In this document: positions 14,309 through 23,836 of the stretch, one piece after another
How positions within the stretch are numbered: the first letter of the stretch is position 1
Layout of the letters: each line of letters opens with the position of its first letter
Assembly: GCA_009781765.1 (NCBI GenBank)
Contig: WQVC01000009.1
Coordinates: forward strand, 1-43,961
Direction: 5' to 3'
Length of the DNA stretch: 43,961 nt
Origin: Defluviitaleaceae bacterium
GTDB lineage: Bacteria; Bacillota; Clostridia; Lachnospirales; WQUN01
Translations under genes and position numbers: made by a program
The notes under the pieces: model-generated
Databases searched by the model: none
What the model was told of the DNA's origin: nothing
Seen by the model: only the letters and a program-made list of their open reading frames with translations

Positions 14309-16540
14309 ATGAAAAATTTAATGATTAAGCCGACGAGAGATTTCGGCGACATTTGCCCTACGTACATGAAGGAATTTTCCGTACCCGGCGCGAACCGGGG
14401 AACACTTACCGTTACCGCCGGCGGCTGCTATGAAGCCGTTTTAAACGGGCATCGTGTGGGTGAATTTGTGCTTGCGCCGGGGTGGACCGAAGCGACGAGA
14501 GTTCAGTTTCAAACGTATGACATCTCGCATCTGCTTGAAGAGACCAATCGGCTTGAAATTACTGTCGGGCGCGGATGGGCGCGGTCGCCGCTTGCCGGTC
14601 GTCGTCCGGAGGAAGGGCGCGACCCTCGTCTTGATTTGCCGCCGTGGGTTGCAGCGCGAATTGATGACGTCATCGAAACCGACGAATCGTGGCAGGTTTC
14701 CGAAAGCGCGGTACGGTTCAGCGAAATTTACGACGGCGAAATTTACGATGCCGCAGCAAAGGACGCAGCATGGGAAGCGGTTGAAAAATATCATTGCGCG
14801 GGCTTGGACTTTATTCCGCAGCAAGGCGAGGAAATTCGCGAAATTGAACGCATAACGCCGGCGGAAATTTTCACGACCCCCGCCGGAGAAACTGTCGTTG
14901 ATTTCGGGCAAAATTTGACGGGTTACGTTGAAATTGAGTTTCCGCAAAACACTCGCGCGGGTACGCGGGTTGAAATTTCGTTCGCGGAAGTCCTCGACGC
15001 CGCCGGAAATTTTTACACGGAAAATTACCGCACGGCAAAATCGCAGCTCGTTTATATATGTAATGACGGTGCGCAAAAATATAAGCCGAAGTTCACATTT
15101 TTCGGGTTCAGATATGCGCAGGTACGCTTAATAAATATCAGCACGAAATCCGGCTTCGAGGGAAAGCGCGGCACTTCGGATGTGTCCCCGGCGTCCGTAG
15201 CGCGCTTGGCGCGTGCAATTGTTGTGCACTCCGATATGAAGCGGACGGGTTGGCTTGAATGCGGCGAACCGCTGTTAAATAAATTTTTCGACAACGTGAT
15301 TTGGGGGCAGAAAGGGAATTTTCTCGACGTTCCGACGGATTGCCCGCAACGCGACGAACGATTGGGATGGACCGGCGACGCACAGGTTTTTGTAAAAACG
15401 GCGGCGTTGAATTTCGATGTTGAAAAATTTTTTGCCAAGTGGCTTGCCGATTTGAAAATTGCGCAATGCGCCGACGGGCTTGTTCCGCATGTTGTGCCGG
15501 ACACGCAGCAGGGCAGAGGAGGCAGCGCGGCATGGGGCGACGCCGCCACAATTTGCCCGTGGGAAATTTATTCGGCATACGGCGATGAAAAAATTTTGTC
15601 GGCGCAATTCGAAAGTATGTGCAAATGGGTGGATTATTCTGCGGAGAATGTACGGGCGGATATTGCCGGCGGTTTTGAGGGAAAAGTTCAGCCGTTGTCT
15701 CTCGGGCGCGGGGTTCATTTCGGCGACTGGCTTTCGTTGGAGCTTCCCCCGCCGAATGCTCCCGACCCTCGGCGCGGCGCAACACGGCACGATTTTCTTG
15801 CGGCGGCATTTTGCGCGCATTCGGCGGAAATTGTTGTGAAAGCGGGAGAGATTCTCGGGCGCGATGTTTCGGCGTATCGGGCGTTGCGGGAGGAAATTGC
15901 AGAAGCGTTTCGGCAAAAATTCGACGAACCGCAAGACTATCGCACACAAACGGAATTCATCCTGCCCCTTCATTTTAATTTGACAAAGAATCCTCAAGCC
16001 GTTGCCGACGCTCTTTGCAAAAAAATCGTATCCGACGGCAATTGCCTGAAAACCGGATTTGTCGGGACGCCGTACATCCTGCATGTTTTAAGCGGATACG
16101 GGCATGTTAAAACGGCGTACGATTTGCTTTTGCGCCGGGAATATCCGTCGTGGTTGTATCCTGTGACGCGCGGCGCAACAACAATTTGGGAGCGTTGGGA
16201 TTCGCTCAAACCCGACGGTTCGTTTCAATCGGCAAACATGAATTCTTTCAACCATTACGCTTACGGCGCGGTTGCAGACTGGATTTACACCGTCGCGGCG
16301 GGAATAACGCCCGCAAAACCGGGTTATTCCGCCGTGCGAATCGCGCCCCTGCCCGACCCTCGACTCGGGTGGCTTTCTGCGCGGCTTGATACGCGGCGCG
16401 GTACGATTTTTTCAAAATGGATGTACGAAAACGACAAAATTCGATATGATATTGAAACGCCCGTTCCCGCCGAAATAATTATCTCCGGAGAAATTTTCCG
16501 CGTCGAAAAGGGTCGCTATGTATTTTACGGGAGGATTTGA
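14309..16540 (+). CDS. Alpha-L-rhamnosidase (GH78)
   Basis: A 743-residue GH78-type enzyme that would release terminal L-rhamnose from plant or microbial glycans. The N-terminal jelly-roll part has YEAVLNGHRVGEFVLAPGWT and FQTYDISHLL. The catalytic (alpha/alpha)6 barrel has the signature DCPQRDERLGWTGDAQVF near residue 350, with the family's acidic residues, plus TTIWERWDSLKPDG and SFNHYAYGAVADWIY. There is no signal peptide, so it is probably cytoplasmic and acts on imported oligosaccharides. Residues about 281-303, between QVRLIN and AIVVHSDM, are an in-frame repeat insertion (15148-15215). The ribosome site is weak (GAGAG). The next gene starts four bases after the stop. Confidence 0.92.
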   Translation: MKNLMIKPTRDFGDICPTYMKEFSVPGANRGTLTVTAGGCYEAVLNGHRVGEFVLAPGWTEATRVQFQTYDISHLLEETNRLEITVGRGWARSPLAGRRPEEGRDPRLDLPPWVAARIDDVIETDESWQVSESAVRFSEIYDGEIYDAAAKDAAWEAVEKYHCAGLDFIPQQGEEIREIERITPAEIFTTPAGETVVDFGQNLTGYVEIEFPQNTRAGTRVEISFAEVLDAAGNFYTENYRTAKSQLVYICNDGAQKYKPKFTFFGFRYAQVRLINISTKSGFEGKRGTSDVSPASVARLARAIVVHSDMKRTGWLECGEPLLNKFFDNVIWGQKGNFLDVPTDCPQRDERLGWTGDAQVFVKTAALNFDVEKFFAKWLADLKIAQCADGLVPHVVPDTQQGRGGSAAWGDAATICPWEIYSAYGDEKILSAQFESMCKWVDYSAENVRADIAGGFEGKVQPLSLGRGVHFGDWLSLELPPPNAPDPRRGATRHDFLAAAFCAHSAEIVVKAGEILGRDVSAYRALREEIAEAFRQKFDEPQDYRTQTEFILPLHFNLTKNPQAVADALCKKIVSDGNCLKTGFVGTPYILHVLSGYGHVKTAYDLLLRREYPSWLYPVTRGATTIWERWDSLKPDGSFQSANMNSFNHYAYGAVADWIYTVAAGITPAKPGYSAVRIAPLPDPRLGWLSARLDTRRGTIFSKWMYENDKIRYDIETPVPAEIIISGEIFRVEKGRYVFYGRI
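15148..15215 (+). repeat. In-frame repeat insertion in the rhamnosidase gene
   Basis: Starts with TCCGGCTTCGAGGGAA and continues to GTGTCCCCGGCGTCCG and CGCTTGGCG, matching the intergenic repeat at 4641-4713 in order and spacing. It is read in frame as a Gly/Ser/Ala/Arg-rich loop of about 23 residues (KSGFEGKRGTSDVSPASVAR) just before the conserved VVHSDM strand. Confidence 0.7.
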
Positions 16541-16544
16541 CATC

Positions 16545-16799
16545 ATGCCGGAAGAAAAGCAACAGGAGTCAAGAAAAATTCGTTGTCCGCGCTGTAAGGA
16601 ATTTTACACTTTTTCCGAGGGGATTCCGCCGAAAGATTGCCCCGAGTGTTCCAAAAAACGCTTGGCTCAAATCGAACACGTGCGCAAGCTGATACGAGAA
16701 AACCGCGGCATCAGCGCGATGGAGCTTAATCGTCAAACCGGCGTGCCGGTCAGCTTTATTATGAAGATGGTAAACGACGGCGATATTGAGCAGTTATAA
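16545..16799 (+). CDS. Zinc-ribbon / HTH small protein (YvyF/TIGR03826-like)
   Basis: An 84-residue protein. Two Cys pairs (CPRCKEFYTFSEGIPPKDCPEC, within residues 12-36; shown in part: CPRC ... CPEC) form a zinc ribbon, followed by a short winged-helix region (RKLIRENRGISAMELNRQTG, then VSFIMKMVNDGDIEQL). The layout is that of the small proteins of flagellar operons (YvyF-like), which may regulate flagellar genes. No flagellar genes are next to it here. GGGAGG stands ten bases before the ATG, inside the end of the rhamnosidase gene, so the two share a transcript. Confidence 0.6.
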   Translation: MPEEKQQESRKIRCPRCKEFYTFSEGIPPKDCPECSKKRLAQIEHVRKLIRENRGISAMELNRQTGVPVSFIMKMVNDGDIEQL

Positions 16800-16812
16800 A
16801 TAATAATCTTTT

Positions 16813-16947
16813 CTCGGGGCTCCGCCCCGAACCCCGCGAACTTTTTGAAAAAAGTTCGACAAAAACAATAAAAACCGCGCTTTGCGCGGTTTTTTGATGA
16901 AGTTTTGATGAAACTTTTGTTTCCGGGGTTCGGGGCAGAGTCCCGAG
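16813..16947. repeat. Modular palindromic repeat with terminator (copy 3)
   Basis: Outer arms of 24 bases (16813-16836 and 16924-16947; core CCGCCCCGAACCCCG / CGGGGTTCGGGGCAG) pair with two mismatches. Inside are CGAACTTTTT/AAAAAGTTCG, the terminator AAAACCGCGC/GCGCGGTTTTTT (16871-16895) and a GATGAAACTTTTG remnant. It is the most complete copy of the family and lies between the zinc-ribbon gene and spmA. Confidence 0.85.
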
Positions 16948-17005
16948 AATTTAAGAATATTTCAGGGCGCGTTCTCTTATAAATATTTAAAGGAGGCGTT
17001 TACAT

Positions 17006-17596
17006 ATGCTTAACGGTTTATGGGGCGGGATGATTTTAATTGCGATTGTTATCGCGCTTTTTACCGGAAACATTCCGGCTCTTACAAATGCGGCGATTGA
17101 ATCTTCGCGAGATGCAATTACGTTATGTATTACGATGCTCGGCATAATGTCGATGTGGGCAGGTTTGATGAAAGTAGCGGAAAATGCAGGGCTTGTGCAG
17201 GCTTTGGCAAAGCGGGCGCGACCGCTTTTGCGTTGGCTTTTTCCCGACCTCGGGCGCGACCATCCCGCTCACGAGCCGATTGCCACAAACTTTATCGCAA
17301 ATATTTTGGGGCTTGGTTGGGCGGCAACGCCGAGCGGACTTCGCGCAATGCAGGAGATGCAGGAGGAAAACCCGGTCAAAAACACGGCAACCCGCTCAAT
17401 GCGCATGTTCATGGTAATTAACATGTCGAGTTTACAGCTCGTTACGATTTCCGTTGTTGCATACAGAATGCAATACGGCTCGGCGAACCCGTCGGAAATA
17501 ATCGGACCGGGGCTCATTGTTACGGCAATAACAACGGTTATCGCCGTGGCGTTTTGCAAAATCATGGATGCGTTGGAGCGCGACCGAACCCGGTGA
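17006..17596 (+). CDS. spmA: Spore maturation protein A
   Basis: A 196-residue membrane protein of the nucleoside-recognition (Gate) family with about four or five membrane segments. The family motifs are visible: ITLCITMLGIMSMWAGLMKVAE, then FPDLGRDHPAHEPIATNFIANILGLGWAATPSGLRAM, of which the stretch NFIANILGLGWAATPSG is most typical, and a SSLQLVTISVVAYR helix. SpmA works with SpmB in dehydration of the spore core, which supports a spore-forming host. spmB does not follow; the next gene is on the other strand. The start has a strong AAAGGAGG site. It follows the copy-3 repeat, so it has its own promoter, perhaps the AT-rich part near 16978-16990. Confidence 0.88.
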   Translation: MLNGLWGGMILIAIVIALFTGNIPALTNAAIESSRDAITLCITMLGIMSMWAGLMKVAENAGLVQALAKRARPLLRWLFPDLGRDHPAHEPIATNFIANILGLGWAATPSGLRAMQEMQEENPVKNTATRSMRMFMVINMSSLQLVTISVVAYRMQYGSANPSEIIGPGLIVTAITTVIAVAFCKIMDALERDRTR

Positions 17597-17617
17597 GCGA
17601 AAATTGATGTTTCGACG

Positions 17618-19069
17618 TCAACCTTTCATCACCCAGCCTGCGGGAAGCTGATTTTTCAGTCGCCCCTGAACAAGTCGCGCCCAACCGAGGGGATGCCCGT
17701 CGCGGCAAATAAGCACCCACGGCTTGCCTTCTTCCGACATTTCAAAAAACAGCGACTCGCCGCGCAGATACTTTTCCGCATCGCTTTGCGAAAGTTCCGC
17801 CGAAAACCGCACTTGTTCCTTTCTCAGCCCCATTGCAAAGGCTTGGCTCGGAACAAAGCGGTTTTTTGCAATTTCGCCCAAAAACCACCCGCTTCGCGCT
17901 ACGCGGAGTCCGCTGAAATCAATCGCAAACGGCTGCAAAAATAAATTCGCACCATGAGTAACGAAGTGTCCGGCAGGTGCGAAGCCGTTTAAAATTTCCT
18001 CGCTGAATAATTTGAATTCTCGGGGGATTTGTCCCCTCCCCCCGGAAATCGCGCCTCGCGCGGTTTCCGGATGAAGTTTTTTGAAGGGGGTTTGGGGGAA
18101 ACTTTTTTTTAAAAAAGTTTCCCCCAAGGTCTTTTCAAGCAGTGCAACAAAATGCCCTTCACCGCTCGCCGAATGCGGCCAAATCCGTGCGGATTTTCCG
18201 TCGAATCCTTTTTGAATACCGAGAGCGGCGCAGTCGATTTCAACATGGGAGAAGTCCCGGCGAGCGGCTAAAAACGCGGCGATAATATCCTCGTTTTCGA
18301 GGCGGTTGAACGTGCATGTGGAATATACCAAGCGTCCGCCGGGCGCGAGCATTGTTGCGGCGTGACGCAAAATTTCCGCCTGAACCGCCGCGCAAGCCTC
18401 CGGTTTGTTTGCCGTGTACGCTTTGATTACGTCGGGGTCGCGGCGAAACATCCCTTCGCCGGAGCAAGGTGCGTCAACGAGAATCCGGTCGAAAAATTCG
18501 GGGAAACGTGCCGCTAATTTTTTCGGCTGTTCCGTTAAAACAACGGCATTGGTTATGCCGGCGCGTTCCGAATTTTTTACAAGAGCGCGACTTCGCGACG
18601 CCGACGCATCGTTCGAAACGAGCAGCCCTTCGCCGGCAAGATGCCCTGCAATTTGCACGCTTTTTCCGCCGGGTGCGGCGCACAAATCCAGCACCCGTTG
18701 CCCCGGCGAAACCCCAAGCACTTCCGCCGGACACATCGCGCTCGGCTCTTGGATATAAAAAAGCCCCGCATGATACGCAAGCGTTTTTCCGGGGCGTTCG
18801 GCGGGGTCATAAATAAAGCCTGTATCGCACCACGGTACAGGCAACATATCGGAAAACCCCGTTGAGGGTGCGGACAAAGGACGCCCGCCGTCGGGATGCG
18901 GCGAATGCGAAACGGAGGTTTTCGAACATTCTGCGACAGTAGAATTTTTCAGCAAATTAACGCGCAATCCGCGTACCGGTTCGTTATCGTATGACGCAAA
19001 AAACGCCTCGGCATCCGCGCCGAGCAACTGCTCCGCTTGCGTCCGAAAAGATTCGGGAAGTTCAAACAT
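17618..19069 (-). CDS. rRNA (cytosine-C5)-methyltransferase, RsmF/NOL1-NOP2-sun type
   Basis: A 483-residue SAM-dependent RNA m5C methyltransferase. It has GLRVNLLK near residue 35, the SAM site LDLCAAPGGKS (about 128), ILVDAPCSGEGMFRRDP with the PCSGEG catalytic cysteine motif, and YSTCTFNRLENED with the second cysteine. The C-terminal part matches the RsmF-type PUA-like extension (GWFLGEIAKNRFVPSQAFAM; KPWVLICRDGHPLGWARL). Residues about 312-351 come from a palindromic repeat inserted in frame (18018-18135). It starts two bases after the stop of the GH4 gene, so it depends on that gene's transcript; no strong ribosome site is seen. Confidence 0.88.
   Translation of the reverse strand: MFELPESFRTQAEQLLGADAEAFFASYDNEPVRGLRVNLLKNSTVAECSKTSVSHSPHPDGGRPLSAPSTGFSDMLPVPWCDTGFIYDPAERPGKTLAYHAGLFYIQEPSAMCPAEVLGVSPGQRVLDLCAAPGGKSVQIAGHLAGEGLLVSNDASASRSRALVKNSERAGITNAVVLTEQPKKLAARFPEFFDRILVDAPCSGEGMFRRDPDVIKAYTANKPEACAAVQAEILRHAATMLAPGGRLVYSTCTFNRLENEDIIAAFLAARRDFSHVEIDCAALGIQKGFDGKSARIWPHSASGEGHFVALLEKTLGETFLKKSFPQTPFKKLHPETARGAISGGRGQIPREFKLFSEEILNGFAPAGHFVTHGANLFLQPFAIDFSGLRVARSGWFLGEIAKNRFVPSQAFAMGLRKEQVRFSAELSQSDAEKYLRGESLFFEMSEEGKPWVLICRDGHPLGWARLVQGRLKNQLPAGWVMKG
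18018..18135. repeat. Palindromic repeat inserted in frame in the rsmF-like gene
   Basis: Contains GGGGA/TCCCC, GGAAATCGCGC/GCGCGGTTTCC with a 3-base loop, and a long hairpin GGGGGAAACTTTTTT/AAAAAAGTTTCCCCC (18095-18125) flanked by GTTTGG and CCAAGGTC. The modules are the same as in the intergenic terminator repeats (GC-rich ends, CGCGC stem, AAACTTTT stem). The strand read as mRNA stays open and encodes a Lys/Pro/Arg/Gly-rich insert. Confidence 0.75.
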
Positions 19070-19071
19070 AT

Positions 19072-20337
19072 CTAAAATTGGGGCAGATATTCGCGATGAG
19101 CTTCGAGCATTTCGTCAAAACAAGCACAAGCCGTTTCGTAGTCGGCGATAAGCGGATTTATCATAAGCGCGGAAATTGCGTCATCGCGCGAACCGTTGAT
19201 TGCGGCGCGTACCGTCAGGCGTTCGTATGCCTTAACAGCCTGCATGATTCCCTGAATATAATCGCCGCCGGCATGTGTCGGGGGCAACATTTTCGCGCCG
19301 TTTTTGTCAACCGTTGCGCGGGTTTCGATTACATCATCGTCGCGCATATAGGAAAGCGCGCCGTTGTTGTATGCGTTTACAACGTGGATTTTTCCGTCGC
19401 CGGTATGAAGCGATTCCGCAAGAGAACACGCCGCTTCCGAATACATTGCGCCGCCCCGCTGCGAAAGCTGTTCGGGTTTTGCATAAAGCCCCGCATCAGA
19501 ATAAAGAGTCAACAGCTCCTCTTCGATTGCCATGCATTCTTCGGCGCGCGTCAGATTGTCATCCTGCAATTTTTTCACAGTTTCGCGCGTGTGAATGAAA
19601 TATTTCAAATAATAGCTCGGCACTCCGCCGACCCTCTTTATTACGTCCTTCGAAAAACCCATTTGCAGGTCGAGTTTTTGCAACAACTCGTCGTCGCCGG
19701 AAATTGCCTCGCGCAGGTAATCGCGCCCGTTATGACGAATGCTCGTGACGAAGCTCAAATGGTTCAGCCCCACGTAGTCAACTTCGCAGGGTTCGTCGGT
19801 GAATTGCCGCGCGGGATATTCCATAATTTTAATCGGCGCGTTGCAAAGCCCCAACACCTTTACATCGGTGTGGTCGGAAAGGGCTTGCGCACATATGCCC
19901 GACGGATTCGTAAAATTCAGCATCCAAGCGTCGGGACAGAGCTTCTTCATGCGAGCCGCGATATCGAAAAGCACCGGAATTGTTCGCAGACCTTTGAAAA
20001 ACCCGCCGATTCCCGTTGTTTCCTGCCCCACAAGCCCGTATTTCAGCGGGATTTTTTCGTCCAGTACCCGCGCCGGCAGTTTCCCCACGCGAATTTGCAC
20101 AAAAACGAACGCCGCGCCGCTGAGGGCAACGTCGAAATCGCCGGTAAGCACAACTTTGCAACCAAGCCCCGAATGCTTAACCATCCGCTCGGCAAGGCTG
20201 CCGACGATTTTCAGCTTGCGTTCGTCAATGTCCATAAGAACAAGTTCCGTAAGCGGCATTACATCTTTTCGGACAATCAGACCCTCAATAAGTTCCGGCG
20301 TATACGTACTGCCCGAACCGATAATCGCAATTTTCAT
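19072..20337 (-). CDS. Family 4 glycosidase (6-phospho-glucosidase type)
   Basis: A 421-residue GH4 enzyme. These use NAD+ and a divalent metal and cleave 6-phospho-alpha- or beta-glucosides by oxidation-elimination. The N-terminal Rossmann motif is IAIIGSGSTYTPELIEGL; then come the family's VGQETTGIGGFFKGLRTIPV, MLNFTNPSGI with the NPxG metal-site loop, and GLCNAPIKI with the metal-binding Cys, and the VDYVGLNHLSFV motif with its histidine. The C-terminal part includes EAACSLAESL. The sugar specificity cannot be told. The start follows AAGGGGG and a good promoter; a frame to 20475 is rejected as it runs beyond the promoter. Confidence 0.9.
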   Translation of the reverse strand: MKIAIIGSGSTYTPELIEGLIVRKDVMPLTELVLMDIDERKLKIVGSLAERMVKHSGLGCKVVLTGDFDVALSGAAFVFVQIRVGKLPARVLDEKIPLKYGLVGQETTGIGGFFKGLRTIPVLFDIAARMKKLCPDAWMLNFTNPSGICAQALSDHTDVKVLGLCNAPIKIMEYPARQFTDEPCEVDYVGLNHLSFVTSIRHNGRDYLREAISGDDELLQKLDLQMGFSKDVIKRVGGVPSYYLKYFIHTRETVKKLQDDNLTRAEECMAIEEELLTLYSDAGLYAKPEQLSQRGGAMYSEAACSLAESLHTGDGKIHVVNAYNNGALSYMRDDDVIETRATVDKNGAKMLPPTHAGGDYIQGIMQAVKAYERLTVRAAINGSRDDAISALMINPLIADYETACACFDEMLEAHREYLPQF

Positions 20338-20358
20338 AAAATTACCCCCTTCGTGATT

Positions 20359-20387
20359 TTTATACCATATGAATGTTTTTTGTGCAA
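20359..20387 (-). promoter_or_regulatory. Promoter of the GH4-rsmF operon
   Basis: On the minus strand TTGCAC (20382-20387), 17 bases and TATAAA (20359-20364) lie 22 bases before the GH4 start codon. The two genes on this strand are 2 bases apart, so this should drive both. Confidence 0.65.
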
Positions 20388-20469
20388 GATTATTGAGGCT
20401 ATTGCAAACCGACGCTGCATTACGGCAACAGGACAAGTTTATTTGGTTGATATTGCTCGGAAAAAGTAA

Positions 20470-20498
20470 TTGCATGAGGGGAATTATAGGGGTATAAT
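20470..20498 (+). promoter_or_regulatory. Promoter of the chemoreceptor gene
   Basis: TTGCAT (20470-20475), 17 bases, then a perfect TATAAT (20493-20498). The leader of about 70 bases holds a small hairpin TCGCTC/GAGCGA with an AGAA loop (20519-20534). It does not match a cyclic-di-GMP riboswitch that I know. Confidence 0.65.
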
Positions 20499-20575
20499 AC
20501 GAATTTACGGGGCGGTTTTCGCTCAGAAGAGCGATGGGCTTAACCTCAATAACTAACTCAAAGGAGATATTTCAG

Positions 20576-23500
20576 ATGTTAAACACAGTGGCAAGCGCAC
20601 TTTATTCGTTTCTTATTATGGCTACAATTGCGGCGTTTGTCGCTACTAGAATCGAGCATAAGCGAACGGGCAAAAACTCCGGGTTTATGTTTTTGTGTGC
20701 CAGTGTGTTCGGATGGATTCTTTCCGAACTGTTTGCATTGTTTGTGCGGAATGTCGCGCTGAACGTTGTGATTTCAAACTTAACGTACGCATTTGTTTCG
20801 ACAACTGTAATCGCACTTTTCTTGTTGGTATTTAAATTTGTGTTTCCTGACAAGAAAATATCAAAACTCGCACTTGCGGCACTGTTTATTATTCCTTCAA
20901 TAACTGCAATTTTAGCTCTGACCTCAAATTTCCACCCGCTCCTGATGAATGTTGAGAGCATGGTTGTTTGGCCGAGAGAGCTTGAATATACAAGAGGGAT
21001 ATGGTTTGCGGTTCACGCCGTATATTCGTTTTCGATAGCGATTTCCGGGGTTCTCATATTGTTCTTTTCGCTTTTCCGCAATCCCGAAAACCGCGGCTCG
21101 GCGGCTGTGTTTATTGTTGCGTGTGTCGCGGCTATGTCAGGTAATTTATTGTACATGGTCGGGCTGACTCCTTTGGGGATAAACCCCACTTCAACCGGAG
21201 CCACCGTTGCGGTAGTAATGCTTCATCTCGTGCTGTCCGACAGCCGCTACAGCGTATCCTTCCGTATGTTTAACTCATTCAAAAGCCGAATAGCTTTTCC
21301 GATTCTCTGGGTAGTGTTTTCGATGATTGTGGCCATGGTGGCACTTACGTCAAGAACAACGAGGCTTCTCGTAGAAGGCTTTGAGGATAATATGTTGGAA
21401 TCATCAACGCAGTCCGTTGAAAGTTACTTGCGCGCCTTAGAGCAACAAACATTTATGGTTGCCACCGCAATGGGGGACAGCTCAGAGCTGATTTCGCTGA
21501 TGAGAGCGGGCGACAGAGACGCAATTTGGCAGTTCTCGCATGACAGAAAGCAACATTTCGGAGTAGATGAAATAATTATCAGCGATGCAAACGGCATTAC
21601 GCTCGCGCGTTCGCACATGCGTGAGCGCGTTGGCGATATGCTTGCCTACGGAGATGATATAAGCGGTGCGCCTTCGGTTGCGGCGGCTTTGCGCGGGGAT
21701 TCCGTAACCCTGTATGCCCCGACGCATACAGCCCATATGGTAATGACTTCTTCTGCCCCGATTACGGACGGCGATACGCTTGTCGGCACTATTCTTGTGA
21801 ACTTCGAGATTGGGCACGAGACCTTTTTGGATAACATTAAAAATATTTTCGGGGTAGATGCCATTGTTTTCAGCCACGACGGACAAGCGGTTGCATCTAC
21901 CTTAATTGACCCGGGAACAGGAAACAGGGTTGCGGAATCTTTGACCGATGATGATATTATCCGGGCGGTTGTCGGGCGCGGTCAGGCTGAGCGGGTTGAA
22001 ACAAGCAAAGCAGGTACATCGTACATGGCTTATTATCTCCCCTTGCCGGGAGCAGGCGGCAGCACAAGTGCGGTGCTGTTTGTCGGTGTGTCGCAGGAGT
22101 ACAGTGCCGCTGCTTTTGCTTCGCAAATCAGTAATATTATTTTGATATCAATGGTCGGCACTTTGGCCGTTTCGCTTATTACGTATGTACTCATATCAAA
22201 GGCTTTAAAGCCGGTTGATATTTTGGGCAAGAACATTAAGAATGTTGCAGCCGGAAATATAAATGTAAATATTGACCGCTCTCAAATCACGCCGGATGAA
22301 CTCGGGGTGTTGACCTCCGACGTTTGCGGGCTTGTTGATGTAATAAAGGAAATGGTTGATGATTTGTCCGTTGTAAATAAAATTTACAAGGAGCAGGGAA
22401 ACATCAAATACAGAATTGATGCCGATAAGTACAACAACTCATTCAGGGAAATGATTGTAAGCATCAACGGAATTTTTGACGAAGAAGTAGAAAATATTAC
22501 TTCCATAGTTGACACGATTAACGGAATAAATGCAGGCGATTTTGATGTGCCGGTTCGCGAAATGCCGGGCGACTTCGCCTTCCAAACACAGGCTATCAGA
22601 GATGTTGTTGCAAACCTCAAAAACGTAAGTGCCGAAGTTAATGAAATGATAGCCCATACCGTTGACGGTAATCTGAGTTTTAAAATTGACACAGAAAAAT
22701 ACACCGGCGACTGGCGCAAAATCACGCTCGGGCTTAATGATATAGCCAATGCAATGAATGCGCCCATGCAAGTTATCATGGCAACACTTGATGAAATAAA
22801 AGCGGGCAGATTTAATTTGGAAATATTAAATCAGAAACTTTCAGCGTCGGGGTTTGAATCCGACCCGGCGAAGTACAGAGGGATATTCAGAACGGCAATA
22901 TCTTCGTCAGACGCTGCTATGAAGGAAGTATTCTCATACATCAATGAACTGGATAAAGTGCTTGCAAAGACAGCAAGCGGTGACTTAACAGTAACCATAG
23001 AGCGCGAATTTATAGGCGATTTTGCCGCAATGAAAGTATCCGTAAACAATATCATCGGAACATTGTACAAAGCGATGGACGAAATTTCCGCCGCATCAAG
23101 GCATGTTTTGGAAGGTGCAAACAAGATTACCGGCAGCGCGATGGAGTTGGCCGACGGCTCGTCCGCGCAGGCGGCGTCGTTGGAAGAGCTTAACTCGTCT
23201 GTTGAGCTGATAAAGATGCAAACGGAGGAATTTGCAGAAAACGCAAAGAACGCAAATCTTCTTTCAAGCAAATCTACTGCAAATGCAAAAGATGGCAACG
23301 TCGCCATGAAGCAAATGTTAAGCGAAATGTTACAGATAAGAGAATCGTCAAATAATATTTCAAAAATCATTGAAGTAATTCAAAGCATTGCGTTTCAAAC
23401 AAACCTGCTCGCGCTTAATGCGGCAGTGGAAGCCGCGCGCGCGGGCGAACACGGCAAAGGATTTGCAGTTGTTGCTGAGGAGGTTCGCTCACTTGCCGCA

Positions 23501-23830
23501 AGAAGCCAAGACGCGGCATCTGAAACCAGGGATTTGATTAGCGGCTCAATTACCGCAGTGGAGTCCGGTGCGGAAACGGCACAAATTACCTCAAATTCTT
23601 TTGATGCAATTGTGTCGGGTTCCGAAGAGATTCTTGAGTTAATTGATAACATCGCAAATGCCGCCAACGACCAAGCCAATATGATTGCACAAATCAGCAC
23701 AACTTTACTTCACACCGCCATCACCGTTCAAAACAATTCAAAATTTGCACACGAAGCCGCGGCTACAGCCGAAGAGCTTAACTCGCAGTCTGAAATGTTG
23801 CAAAAATTGGTTGGGTTTTTCAGGCTGTAG
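20576..23830 (+). CDS. Large methyl-accepting chemotaxis protein with 7TM and Cache-like sensor regions
   Basis: A 1084-residue chemoreceptor, about twice the usual length. Residues 1-230 hold seven predicted membrane helices like the histidine-kinase N-terminal 7TM module; a further helix ([18 protein letters not shown]) leads to an extracellular Cache-like domain (about 260-510) and another helix ([18 protein letters not shown]). HAMP-like segments follow ([22 protein letters not shown]; two further 'Gni/GDL' repeats such as [17 protein letters not shown] and [16 protein letters not shown]), then the MCP signalling hairpin with tip [20 protein letters not shown] and [15 protein letters not shown]. 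It transmits ligand binding to CheA/CheW. The start follows AAAGGAG. No CheW-tether pentapeptide is visible. Confidence 0.92.
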   Translation: MLNTVASALYSFLIMATIAAFVATRIEHKRTGKNSGFMFLCASVFGWILSELFALFVRNVALNVVISNLTYAFVSTTVIALFLLVFKFVFPDKKISKLALAALFIIPSITAILALTSNFHPLLMNVESMVVWPRELEYTRGIWFAVHAVYSFSIAISGVLILFFSLFRNPENRGSAAVFIVACVAAMSGNLLYMVGLTPLGINPTSTGATVAVVMLHLVLSDSRYSVSFRMFNSFKSRIAFPILWVVFSMIVAMVALTSRTTRLLVEGFEDNMLESSTQSVESYLRALEQQTFMVATAMGDSSELISLMRAGDRDAIWQFSHDRKQHFGVDEIIISDANGITLARSHMRERVGDMLAYGDDISGAPSVAAALRGDSVTLYAPTHTAHMVMTSSAPITDGDTLVGTILVNFEIGHETFLDNIKNIFGVDAIVFSHDGQAVASTLIDPGTGNRVAESLTDDDIIRAVVGRGQAERVETSKAGTSYMAYYLPLPGAGGSTSAVLFVGVSQEYSAAAFASQISNIILISMVGTLAVSLITYVLISKALKPVDILGKNIKNVAAGNINVNIDRSQITPDELGVLTSDVCGLVDVIKEMVDDLSVVNKIYKEQGNIKYRIDADKYNNSFREMIVSINGIFDEEVENITSIVDTINGINAGDFDVPVREMPGDFAFQTQAIRDVVANLKNVSAEVNEMIAHTVDGNLSFKIDTEKYTGDWRKITLGLNDIANAMNAPMQVIMATLDEIKAGRFNLEILNQKLSASGFESDPAKYRGIFRTAISSSDAAMKEVFSYINELDKVLAKTASGDLTVTIEREFIGDFAAMKVSVNNIIGTLYKAMDEISAASRHVLEGANKITGSAMELADGSSAQAASLEELNSSVELIKMQTEEFAENAKNANLLSSKSTANAKDGNVAMKQMLSEMLQIRESSNNISKIIEVIQSIAFQTNLLALNAAVEAARAGEHGKGFAVVAEEVRSLAARSQDAASETRDLISGSITAVESGAETAQITSNSFDAIVSGSEEILELIDNIANAANDQANMIAQISTTLLHTAITVQNNSKFAHEAAATAEELNSQSEMLQKLVGFFRL

Positions 23831-23836
23831 GGCAAA

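Noticed and set aside
14441-16084. Long minus-strand frames (up to 269 codons) opposite the rhamnosidase
   Set aside because: Shadows of the GC-rich coding strand; no start signals and Arg/Pro-rich composition.
18991-20469. A 492-codon open frame on the plus strand opposite the GH4 gene
   Set aside because: It lies wholly antisense to a gene with clear GH4 motifs, a promoter and a ribosome site; its protein is rich in His, Arg and Phe as expected from a reverse-strand shadow.
20499-20575. Cyclic-di-GMP riboswitch in the leader of the chemoreceptor gene
   Set aside because: Such riboswitches often precede chemoreceptor genes, but the leader is only about 70 bases and lacks the conserved core; only one small hairpin is seen.
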